Origin: REEP01 sp964517265
GTDB taxonomy: Bacteria; Pseudomonadota; Alphaproteobacteria; Rhodospirillales; Defluviicoccaceae
Direction: 5' to 3'
Assembly: GCA_964517265.1 (NCBI GenBank)
Contig: CAZFBS010000068.1
Coordinates: 1 to 10,703, forward strand
Length of the DNA stretch: 10,703 bases
Part shown: in pieces, positions 1 to 6,209 of the stretch
How positions within the stretch are numbered: the first letter of the stretch is position 1
Layout: each line of letters opens with the position of its first letter
Notes under the pieces: model-generated
Told to the model about the DNA's origin: nothing
The model's database searches: none
Seen by the model: only the letters and a program-made list of their open reading frames with translations
Translations under genes and position numbers: made by a program

Positions 1-1
1 A

Positions 2-37
2 GCTGCGGCTTGCGGCCGTCTCTCGATTTGCTACACT
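2..37 (+). CRISPR. Terminal 36-bp repeat of a type II-C CRISPR array
   Basis: This is a single 36-bp repeat cut off by the left edge of the window; the rest of the array must lie to the left. It is identified because its last 26 bases (12-37) can pair without interruption with the anti-repeat at 4549-4574 (23 Watson-Crick and 3 G-U pairs) and because it sits 50 bp beyond the cas2 stop. The form, ending TTTGCTACACT, matches what I recall of alphaproteobacterial II-C repeats. No second repeat occurs between 38 and 88, so this is the end of the array. The tracrRNA pairing fixes the crRNA sense as the plus strand, toward cas2 and opposite to the cas operon. Confidence 0.9.
10..37 (+). promoter_or_regulatory. 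Promoter-like sequence inside the CRISPR repeat
   Basis: TTGCGG (10-15), a 16-bp spacer and TACACT (32-37) with an extended -10 TGC just before it (29-31). In Neisseria meningitidis II-C arrays each repeat ends with a similar extended -10 (TGCTACAAT) that starts a crRNA inside the following spacer. The same arrangement is inferred here. In this last repeat the promoter has no spacer after it and would only read into the hairpin at 46-73. Confidence 0.5.
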
Positions 38-45
38 GCCCCCTG

Positions 46-73
46 GGCAATGCGTTGAAAGCACTGCCGTTTT
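46..73 (+). terminator. Candidate intrinsic terminator of the CRISPR array
   Basis: GGCAATGC (46-53) pairs with GCACTGCC (61-68), an 8-bp stem with one A-C mismatch and a 7-nt loop, followed by GTTTT (69-73). It lies 8 bp past the last repeat and just before the 3' end of cas2, where an array read on the plus strand should stop before running antisense into the cas operon. The mismatch and short T tract make it moderate in strength. Confidence 0.45.
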
Positions 74-87
74 CCGCCCTTCCAGCA

Positions 88-441
88 TCAGAAAAACTCG
101 AGCTGGGCGGGCGGAGGCGGCGTCTTCTGCCGCTTTTTTCCCACGAAAATCCTGATCTTGCTGAATTGTCGGTCGGTGATGGTGAGGAACCGGACCTCGC
201 CGGCGGCGGGAACGACGGCCCCCATCCGTTTGATGTGCACCTCGGCGTTCTCGATCGAGGCGCAATGACGCGAGTAGACCGAGTACTGCATCATGGTGAA
301 CCCATCCTCAAGAAGATCCTTGCGGAAGCGGGCATAGGCCCTGCGATCCTTGGCCGTTGCGGTCGGCAGATCGAACATCGCAATCACCCACATCGAGCGC
401 CATCCCCAGGGAAGCTGTGGCACGGGGCGCGCGTGCGCCAT
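88..441 (-). CDS. cas2: CRISPR-associated endonuclease Cas2 (type II-C)
   Basis: Cas2, 117 aa, is the structural partner of Cas1 in the spacer integrase, where a Cas2 dimer bridges two Cas1 dimers. The ferredoxin-like core begins at residue 17 (MWVIAMFDLPT) with the conserved Asp at residue 24. The segment around residues 47-58 (GFTMMQYSVYSR) is typical of type II Cas2. The start ATG (441-439) shares one base with the TGA stop of cas1 (443-441), so translation is probably coupled. An internal ATG at 393 is possible, but the overlap favours the longer form. The C-terminus ends in a proline-rich stretch and LEFF. It is the last gene of the operon, 50 bp from the array's terminal repeat. Confidence 0.93.
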   Translation of the reverse strand: MAHARPVPQLPWGWRSMWVIAMFDLPTATAKDRRAYARFRKDLLEDGFTMMQYSVYSRHCASIENAEVHIKRMGAVVPAAGEVRFLTITDRQFSKIRIFVGKKRQKTPPPPAQLEFF

Positions 442-1367
442 CAGTCGTCCTCAAAATCGAGGAGGTCGGGGGCGACGGGCAGCCCCTCGGGCAGCGCCAG
501 TTTCCGGTCGACCCCGATCAAAACGCGGCTCAGCGATGCCGCGCTGGCGTGCAGCGCGAGCAACAGCGGCGTGCGGCGGCCGCCGACGACGATCGTCTCG
601 TTGAACAGCGACAACAGCGCGGCGCGGGTGGCGCGCTCCTCGATGCGCGGAGCCTCATCCAGATCCAGCAGCAGCTTGACCCGCCAGTCGACATAGGGGC
701 GGTAAGGCTCCAGGAGGTCATCGGCGAGGCAGAAGGGATTGCCGCGATTGCGGTGGAACACCCCGAGCGAGGGAATCAGTCCGGAGGCGACGACAGCCCG
801 GGCGGCAGCGGCGCGAACGACCGCGTAGCCGTAGTTGAGCAGCGCGTTGATGCCGTCCGCGGTTCGATCGCGGCGGAATGCGGCGCCGAGAAGACGGGGC
901 CAGTAGCGTTGCGCGGCCTGGGCTTCGAGGTTGTCCGGATCGCCGGAGCGGACCCGCCGCGCCATTGCGGCAAGGCCGGCGTTCTCGCCGGTGAAGTGGG
1001 TCAGTACCTCCGCCTGCTGGGCGATCTTGGTGCGGATCAAGGCCTGCCAGGCCCGCTTTTTGACCGGTTCGCTCGCCTCGGCCTGGGCGCGGTGGCGTTC
1101 GGTCTGGACATGGTGGGCATCGAGCGGGAGCATCATGCCGGCGGGAAGATGATCGCGGCCGGTGACCATGACGGTGGCGCCGGCCGCCAGCAACTCCAGG
1201 AACACCGCCTGGGTGTAGCTCGCGCAGACATCGTCGACGATGACGACGCCGAGATCCTCGATCGGCAGGGTGACCTTGGCCTGATCGGGCCGCTCCACCA
1301 CCAGCTGGCGATGGGCGACGGAAAGGCGGGTGCCGGCGGTGCCGAACTCGACGGTCTTGCGGATCAT
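441..1367 (-). CDS. cas1: CRISPR-associated endonuclease/integrase Cas1 (type II)
   Basis: Cas1, 308 aa from the chosen ATG, is the metal-dependent integrase that inserts new spacers with Cas2. The N-terminal beta domain (about 1-75) is followed by the all-helical catalytic domain. The expected metal ligands are visible: Glu148 (in DNLEAQ), His205 (in LGVFHRN) and Glu220 (in ADDLLEPYRP). The length is usual for type II Cas1. An in-frame TTG at 1376 overlaps the cas9 stop, but ATG 1367 lies 5 nt after that stop and gives the usual N-terminus (MIRKTVEF), so it is preferred. No separate ribosome site is obvious, which suggests reinitiation after cas9. It overlaps cas2 by one base pair of codons (TGATG). 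Confidence 0.94.
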   Translation of the reverse strand: MIRKTVEFGTAGTRLSVAHRQLVVERPDQAKVTLPIEDLGVVIVDDVCASYTQAVFLELLAAGATVMVTGRDHLPAGMMLPLDAHHVQTERHRAQAEASEPVKKRAWQALIRTKIAQQAEVLTHFTGENAGLAAMARRVRSGDPDNLEAQAAQRYWPRLLGAAFRRDRTADGINALLNYGYAVVRAAAARAVVASGLIPSLGVFHRNRGNPFCLADDLLEPYRPYVDWRVKLLLDLDEAPRIEERATRAALLSLFNETIVVGGRRTPLLLALHASAASLSRVLIGVDRKLALPEGLPVAPDLLDFEDD

Positions 1368-1372
1368 GGCGG

Positions 1373-4300
1373 TCAATCGCCGGCGGCGCGGACACGGCCG
1401 ATCGGGTCAATGGAAACCTTACGACCGCTATCACGTAGAATGGCCGCGGGGTTGGGCCTCGTAACCGTTGCGCCCTTAGCGTCTACTGCCTTAGCAAGCA
1501 CGATTTGACCGTTTGCCCAAGCCCCCTGCACAATCCAGATGCCCTGTTTTTCTCCGGCCGGGAACTGCACCGCATCGCCCGCCGCCAAGGACATCACAAA
1601 GGCGGCGCCGTCCTCCCGCGTGCGGCGCACGACCGGCTCGCGCCGGGCCAGCCGCCGCGCCGCCTCCAACAGACTGACGACCTCGAACGTCGCCTTGCCG
1701 TCGGGCCGGCGGTAGATGGCGATGTGATGGTTGGCGCCGAGATCGGCATAGCCGGTTCCGAGCGGCGCCATGAGACCAAGCTGCTGCTTGATCAGGACCC
1801 TGACCTTGCGGATCTCGGGGCCGCTCTCGCCAAGGCGAGGATAGGGCGGAAACGCTTTTTTCGGATCGCCGCCGCGCTCGGCAACCGATTGTTCGAGAAT
1901 CGCGCGCACACGGGGATCGCGGATCTCCGCCAGTTCGCTGCGGCTCAACGCGTCGACCCTCTTGCGGGTGACGAACTGGCGATAGGTGCCGGTCCTCGTC
2001 GTCACGTTCTCGTGCGTATCGCCGTAGGTGGTCTCCTTATGCAGCGGTCCCGACACCTTGCGGCGGACCCGGTGGGAGACGACGATGGCGGCGACGGCGG
2101 TCTCGGCATCACCCCGGATCGACGGCCACGGCGGCGGCAGGTGGGGTTGCGGCGCGCGGGGATCGTCCTTGTCCTGCCAGTAGCGGGACAGTCGCTGGGT
2201 GATACCGGGATGGGTGCAGGCGACGGTGAGGGCATCGATCGCGTGGTGGCGGTGGTCGGCGCGGGTCTTCGCGCCGTCATCCGAGAGGATGTTGTTGAGC
2301 GACCACAACTTGCGGAGCTGGGCGGTGACGCGGCCGGTGACCGCCTGGACGGTGACCGGCGCTTCGGCTCCGAGATCGGGCCACAGCCTCTTGAGCAGGG
2401 CGAGGGCCTGCCGCGCCGCATATCCCGTGTCGTTGAGCTGGCGGGTGGCGAAGTCGTCGGGCATGGCCTTGGCCAGGAACCGCTTGACCTTACCGTGCGA
2501 CATCCCCTGGCCGCCCTTGGTCGCGATCATGCCTTGCAAGAGTCTTTGGATATCCGCCCACCGCGCGGCGTCATGGCCGAGATACTCGAACGGGGTACGG
2601 TTGCCCTTGTCGATGTTGATGTCCTTGCGGCAGAGTGTCTTGTTGCGGAAGCTGTCGTCGAGCGAGCGCGAGCGCGGCCAGATGTGCTCGACATCGAAGG
2701 CGTTGTCGCGAAAGAGCGCGTCGAAGCCGATGCAATCTCCGGTATAGGGGCAGCGATGGGAGCTTTCCTTCCAGAGGAGCCATTTTTCGATGTCGGCACG
2801 CGAGGGCTCGGCAATGCCTTTGCCTTGCAGGTCCTTCACCGCCTCCTTGCGACTGGATTCCTGCTTGCGAATCGCGCTCTGGATTTCCTCGCGCTCTCGC
2901 TTTGACTTGCCGACGTCACGGGCGATCTCGATGCGGACGCGGTCCGGCTTGCCGAACATCGCGATTAGGTTGTTGACCACCTTGCGCAGCTCGTTTTGGG
3001 TGCGGACAACGGTGGGATTGCGCAGCGTGGCGAGGCGCTCGCGCTCCTCCTTTGCCGCCGGGCTCGGCAGCCGGTCGAGGATCTCGCCGGTCGGCCGGTC
3101 GCGGTGCGGGAACGTTCTGTTGCGCCAATCTTCCCAGTCCGACGCGGCGATGAGCGCGCCGAAGCGCACGCCGGCTTCCAGATGCGGCAGGAATGCTTGC
3201 AATGCCGCGATCGAATAGGGCTCCCAGCCGGTGGGGAAGGTTAGCTGTTTCAGCTTCTCCGCCTGCTCGGGCGTGATGGCCAACTCTCCGATGAAACGTT
3301 CCGCGACTGCTTCGCGGTTTGCCTTGCGCTGCTGCGGGGAGAGAATGACGACGCGCTGGCTGCCGATCTCGCCGTAGTCGGCGGCCCACAGCCGCTGAGG
3401 CACCGCGTCCCGGATCGCCTGCTTGTGCGGATGGTTCTGCCACTCGCTGCCGAAGACAGGGGCGAGCTTGGCTTCGACCGCGTTGCCGAGCAGCTTGCTG
3501 TCGCCGCCGACTTCGAGGTTGAAGCGCAAAGCTTTTTCGCCCCCATCTTCGCCACGCGCCTTGTAGAGCGGTTTCAAGGCGGCGCGGACGCCGGCCCATT
3601 TCATCGAGGCTTGGGTTTGCAGCCGCTCAAGAATCGCCGTGCGTTCCTCGGCGTCGAGCGGACGCAGATTGCCGGCAAGGGTGAGGTTGTTGAGCTTTTC
3701 CAGCATCCTTTTCTGCTGCGAGAGCCAAGAGCCCTTGGGGCAGAGCGGCTCGCCCGGCATGAAGCGGCATTGGCCGAGCGTGTTCTTACGCCAGAACACC
3801 GGCCGCTGGGTGAAGATCGCTTCCTCGATCTGCGCTTTCAGATCAGCATCACGGAGCGCGGCGTGGTGCTGTGTCTGCGCCGCCCAAAGCTTGGCAAATT
3901 CATCCCGCACCGCCGTCCGATCCGCGTGAACGCCGCGGCGGCGCTGATGCGGCGGGCGTTCGGCCAGCCATGCGCCGAGCGTGATCCCGCGCGTCTTCAG
4001 CTCCTGCAGCGTCTTCTCACGCTCGGTGGCGGCGGCTTTTTCGTCCGCGTTCTCGGTGTTCTCAGTGTCTTTGTCCTCGGCTTCGCGGATCTCGCGGCCG
4101 GTAAAGTGACGGCGCTTGGCCAAGTGGTAGAGGGCGCGGCCGACCTCCCAGGGGCGCAAGGGTTCGAGGAGGGCGCGCCTGCGCAACGCGTAGGGGTCGA
4201 TGGCCATGACGGCCGCCCAGTCGGCCGAGCCGAAGGCGGGGAGCAGGCCCGCCGCCGCGAGGGTTTCGTTCAGCAGCCGGCGCCGTGCACGCCGGCGGCG

Positions 4301-4489
4301 GAGCTGGCGCCGCACCATGCGCTTCTGGCGGCGGGTCTGATTGAGAGGCGTGCCGTCGTTGTCGCGCGCTTCGGGAAAGATGCGCACGCCGAGACGAAGA
4401 ATCCGGCCGGCCTGCCGGTCCGGATCGTGGTCGATGACGGCAAACCCGATCGACGTGGTGCCGATGTCGAGGCCGAAAATACGCTCCAT
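1373..4489 (-). CDS. cas9: Type II-C Cas9 RNA-guided DNA endonuclease
   Basis: Compact Cas9, 1038 aa, the crRNA:tracrRNA-guided double-strand nuclease of the locus. Order of parts: RuvC-I at 4-16 with catalytic Asp8; arginine-rich bridge helix about 50-72; helical recognition lobe to about 500; RuvC-II with Glu521 (RIEIARD); HNH about 578-635 with His602 (DVEHIWPRS) and Asn625, and a glutamate (601) where many Cas9s have aspartate; RuvC-III with His749 and Asp752 (HHAIDALTVA); C-terminal PAM-interacting region to 1038. All nuclease residues are present. An ATG at 4510 is in frame, but ATG 4489 is chosen because GGGGAGGTG ends 6 nt before it and MERIFGLDIG is the usual N-terminus. By memory it closely resembles Parvibaculum lavamentivorans Cas9. 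First gene of the operon; no csn2 or cas4 follows. Confidence 0.97.
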   Translation of the reverse strand: MERIFGLDIGTTSIGFAVIDHDPDRQAGRILRLGVRIFPEARDNDGTPLNQTRRQKRMVRRQLRRRRARRRLLNETLAAAGLLPAFGSADWAAVMAIDPYALRRRALLEPLRPWEVGRALYHLAKRRHFTGREIREAEDKDTENTENADEKAAATEREKTLQELKTRGITLGAWLAERPPHQRRRGVHADRTAVRDEFAKLWAAQTQHHAALRDADLKAQIEEAIFTQRPVFWRKNTLGQCRFMPGEPLCPKGSWLSQQKRMLEKLNNLTLAGNLRPLDAEERTAILERLQTQASMKWAGVRAALKPLYKARGEDGGEKALRFNLEVGGDSKLLGNAVEAKLAPVFGSEWQNHPHKQAIRDAVPQRLWAADYGEIGSQRVVILSPQQRKANREAVAERFIGELAITPEQAEKLKQLTFPTGWEPYSIAALQAFLPHLEAGVRFGALIAASDWEDWRNRTFPHRDRPTGEILDRLPSPAAKEERERLATLRNPTVVRTQNELRKVVNNLIAMFGKPDRVRIEIARDVGKSKREREEIQSAIRKQESSRKEAVKDLQGKGIAEPSRADIEKWLLWKESSHRCPYTGDCIGFDALFRDNAFDVEHIWPRSRSLDDSFRNKTLCRKDINIDKGNRTPFEYLGHDAARWADIQRLLQGMIATKGGQGMSHGKVKRFLAKAMPDDFATRQLNDTGYAARQALALLKRLWPDLGAEAPVTVQAVTGRVTAQLRKLWSLNNILSDDGAKTRADHRHHAIDALTVACTHPGITQRLSRYWQDKDDPRAPQPHLPPPWPSIRGDAETAVAAIVVSHRVRRKVSGPLHKETTYGDTHENVTTRTGTYRQFVTRKRVDALSRSELAEIRDPRVRAILEQSVAERGGDPKKAFPPYPRLGESGPEIRKVRVLIKQQLGLMAPLGTGYADLGANHHIAIYRRPDGKATFEVVSLLEAARRLARREPVVRRTREDGAAFVMSLAAGDAVQFPAGEKQGIWIVQGAWANGQIVLAKAVDAKGATVTRPNPAAILRDSGRKVSIDPIGRVRAAGD

Positions 4490-4515
4490 GCCAAACACCT
4501 CCCCGAACAACTCTG

Positions 4516-4544
4516 TTGATTGTGTTCGGTGGGAAGGCTACACT
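4516..4544 (+). promoter_or_regulatory. Promoter of the tracrRNA gene
   Basis: TTGATT (4516-4521), a spacer of exactly 17 bp and TACACT (4539-4544), giving a start near 4550-4551, directly at the first bases of the anti-repeat. The eight bases GCTACACT (4537-4544) are identical to the last eight of the CRISPR repeat (30-37). The promoter lies in the gap between cas9 and the anti-repeat and fires away from cas9. Confidence 0.65.
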
Positions 4545-4548
4545 TATC

Positions 4549-4557
4549 GGTGTAGCA
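4549..4557 (-). promoter_or_regulatory. Candidate extended -10 promoter of the cas9-cas1-cas2 operon, within the anti-repeat
   Basis: Read on the minus strand the anti-repeat ends TTTGCTACACC, an extended -10 (TGC followed by TACACC, 4554-4549) almost the same as the one at the end of the CRISPR repeat. Transcription would start near 4542 and give a leader of about 50 nt before the cas9 ATG. A good -35 at normal spacing is lacking: TTGCCA lies about 23 bp upstream. I saw no better -10 between this box and the start codon. The assignment is inference. Confidence 0.4.
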
Positions 4558-4667
4558 AATCGAGAGGCGGTCGCTTTTGGCAAGCAAATCGACCCCTTGT
4601 GTGGGCTCGGCGTCCCAAGGTCAGATTCCGCCGCTGTTGAAGCCCTCGCCGGACGGCGGGGGCTTTT
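4550..4667 (+). ncRNA. tracrRNA of the type II-C system
   Basis: A trans-activating CRISPR RNA of about 118 nt, divergent from cas9, needed for crRNA processing (by host RNase III) and as Cas9 scaffold. Bases 4549-4574 are the anti-repeat: they pair with repeat positions 11-36 over 26 bp, 23 Watson-Crick plus 3 G-U. Next an internal loop (TTTTG opposite GGCTT), then a short lower stem between GCAAGC (4580-4585) and the repeat's first bases GCTGC with one bulged A. A middle stem can form between GACC (4591-4594) and GGTC (4619-4622), with CTTG/CAAG inside as an alternative register. The 3' end is a strong terminator hairpin (4640-4665). Ends are inferred from the promoter and terminator. The gene converges with pncC. 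Confidence 0.88.
4640..4667 (+). terminator. Intrinsic terminator of tracrRNA
   Basis: GCCCTCGCC (4642-4650), loop GGAC, GGCGGGGGC (4655-4663): nine pairs with one G-T, extended by AA/TT outside, followed by TTTT (4664-4667). It also forms the last hairpin of the mature tracrRNA. Confidence 0.8.
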
Positions 4668-4679
4668 CGGTTGCGAGGG

Positions 4680-4724
4680 GGCCGGTTGCCAGAAGGCCGG
4701 CCTGGAGAAGGCCGGTTGCGGAAA
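4680..4724 (+). repeat. Three tandem 15-bp units beside the tracrRNA terminator
   Basis: Units at 4680-4694, 4695-4709 and 4710-4724 all start GGCCGG. The first and third share GGCCGGTTGC, and all end in GAA or AAA (CAGAA, GAGAA, GGAAA). The block fills the space between the tracrRNA terminator and the pncC stop codon and is not translated by either neighbour. Function unknown; slippage is the simplest origin. Confidence 0.75.
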
Positions 4725-4731
4725 GCCCGAC

Positions 4732-5235
4732 TCAGGGATGAGGGGCGGCGGCGCCTTCGGCGAGCAGGCGCAGGGCAACCGTCGCGGCGGCATTGCGGAT
4801 GGCGTCGCGATCGCCGCCGAACAGGCAGCGCTCGTGGCGAACGGGGGCACCGGCGCGCGCGAGCGCCAGATGAACGAGACCGACCGGCTTGGCAGGCGAG
4901 CCGCCGCCGGGCCCGGCGATGCCGGTGATCGCGACCGCCATCTGCACGCGCGCCCGGGCGAGGGCGCCCGTTGCCATCGCCACCGCGACTTCTTCGCTGA
5001 CCGCCCCGGCCGTCTCCAGCAGCGTCTGCGGCACCGCGAGAAGCTCGGCCTTCGCCGCATTGGAATAGGTGACGTAGCCCCGCTCGAAGACATCGGACGA
5101 CCCGCCGATCGCGGTGAGGGCGGCGGCAACGAGACCGCCGGTGCACGATTCCGCGGTCGCGACGGTCAAGCCGGCACGGCGGCACCGGCCGAGCACATCC
5201 TCGGCATGGATTCGAAGGTGATCGTCGGCAATCAT
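4732..5235 (-). CDS. pncC: Nicotinamide-nucleotide amidohydrolase, CinA C-terminal family
   Basis: 167-aa stand-alone CinA C-terminal domain protein (PncC type), a cytoplasmic enzyme that deamidates nicotinamide mononucleotide to nicotinate mononucleotide in pyridine nucleotide recycling. Family signatures seen: ESCTGG at 29-34 with the conserved Ser30, GYVTYSNAAK at 53-62 and TGIAGPGGG at 104-112. The N-terminal molybdopterin-binding-like domain of full CinA is absent, as is usual for this short form. ATG 5235 is the only sensible start; the ribosome site is weak. It lies 59 bp downstream of pgpA on the same strand, a pairing I know from other alphaproteobacteria, so the two are likely co-transcribed. 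It converges on the tracrRNA gene. Confidence 0.92.
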   Translation of the reverse strand: MIADDHLRIHAEDVLGRCRRAGLTVATAESCTGGLVAAALTAIGGSSDVFERGYVTYSNAAKAELLAVPQTLLETAGAVSEEVAVAMATGALARARVQMAVAITGIAGPGGGSPAKPVGLVHLALARAGAPVRHERCLFGGDRDAIRNAAATVALRLLAEGAAAPHP

Positions 5236-5277
5236 CTCAGGCCCCGCCCATTCCCGTCCTCTCCCTCACAGGTCCCT

Positions 5278-5305
5278 CCATCATAGGCCCGCCATCATAG
5301 GCCCG
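5278..5305 (+). repeat. 14-bp tandem duplication at the pgpA stop codon
   Basis: CCATCATAGGCCCG occurs twice back to back (5278-5291 and 5292-5305). The right copy contains the TGA stop of pgpA (5297-5295). The left copy carries an identical, unused stop sequence in the pgpA-pncC spacer. It looks like a recent slippage duplication. Confidence 0.8.
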
Positions 5306-5753
5306 TCTTCAACGCCTCGACGGCGAGAGAGAGAGGATAGAGGACCAAAGATGCATATCCCGCCGCCAGGACATCGTCGATCATCACGCCGAAGCCGCCG
5401 CGGAAGCTGCGCTCCGCCCACGAAACCGGGAACGGCTTCCAGATGTCGAAGGTGCGGAACGCGAGCAACGCGGCCGCGTAATAGACCGGATCGAGAGGGA
5501 CCGCCAGCAGAACCAGCCACTGGCCGGCCACCTCGTCGATCACCACGATGCTCGGATCGGCGCGCCCGATTCGGCGGCAACAGACCTCGGCGCACCAGAT
5601 GCCGACCAGGAACACCGCGACCGCCGACAGCAAAAGCGCGGTCCAGCCGGCATACGCGATGACCAGCCAACCCACCGGAATTGCGGACATTGCGGCCCAT
5701 GTTCCCGGCGCCACGGGGAGGAGACCGATGCCGAACCAGGTCCCCAGAAGCAT
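5295..5753 (-). CDS. pgpA: Phosphatidylglycerophosphatase A
   Basis: Inner-membrane phosphatase that converts phosphatidylglycerophosphate to phosphatidylglycerol, the last step of PG synthesis. The family pattern is clear: GTWFGIGLLPVAPGTW near the N-terminus, VVIDEVAGQW with its acidic pair, FDIWKPFP, and GFGVMIDDVLAAGYA near the C-terminus, separated by hydrophobic membrane segments. ATG 5753 (152 aa) is chosen because it begins just before the conserved GTWFG block. The frame stays open upstream to GTG 5867/ATG 5861 (up to 190 aa), but that added segment is basic, unlike the family, and may be leader. Start certainty is moderate. It is upstream of pncC with the same orientation. Confidence 0.9.
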   Translation of the reverse strand: MLLGTWFGIGLLPVAPGTWAAMSAIPVGWLVIAYAGWTALLLSAVAVFLVGIWCAEVCCRRIGRADPSIVVIDEVAGQWLVLLAVPLDPVYYAAALLAFRTFDIWKPFPVSWAERSFRGGFGVMIDDVLAAGYASLVLYPLSLAVEALKTGL

Positions 5754-6209
5754 TGCCGGGTTGCCTAACGGGACGCTCTGGGGTAGGGATCGTCTGAAAA
5801 TGGCTCTATCCTTTGACTTCGGTTTAATGTGACACCTCGAAGCCAAGGATAAAACGGACATTCGCACCGCCGATCGCCGAAAGGCGGCTTGGGCGGACCA
5901 GGGACCCGGGGGATACCACTTCAGGCCATTCCTGCGCCGGGAAAGTTGCTGCTCGTTGTCCGGGGCACAGCTTCCATCCGCGCAGATGACGTGCTTGATG
6001 CTTTCCCCCTCGCACGAGGAGAACCGAGACCGGATGACTGGACCAGCAACGTGGCCGGGGCGGCGATGAGGGCTGTTCGAAGACGCCGCACGATCGATTG
6101 CCCATCCTTCCCACTATCGGCTTGTACGCCTTGCGCAAGCGGATGGATGCGTGGCACCGCGCCGCGCTCGAGCGGCCGTAGAGGGCCCTTGCGGCTCCGA
6201 GAAGCGTTG
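5754..6209. other. 456-bp divergent intergenic region without a recognised gene
   Basis: It lies between the starts of the leftward pgpA and the rightward M23 peptidase gene, so it must hold both promoters. I could not pick either with confidence. The reading frame of the peptidase stays open back to 5889 and codes for 107 extra residues that are arginine/proline-rich and resemble no domain I know. A short CGCC-GAAA-GGCG hairpin sits near 5875-5887. No tRNA, repeat array or mobile element is visible. Confidence 0.6.

Noticed and set aside
38..67. A first spacer after the repeat
   Set aside because: No second repeat, even a degenerate one, follows at 68-103. The stretch instead contains a terminator-like hairpin.
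1505..2905. Long open frame of 466 codons on the plus strand, opposite cas9, and similar long frames at 357-1508 and 3425-4519
   Set aside because: They lie antisense to cas1 and cas9, whose motifs are unmistakable. Their translations are Arg/Gly/Asp-rich with no domain, as expected for shadows in GC-rich DNA.
1..4670. The CRISPR locus as an undescribed system
   Set aside because: Gene content, order, Cas9 architecture and repeat form all fit known type II-C. Only its control region has features worth separate study.
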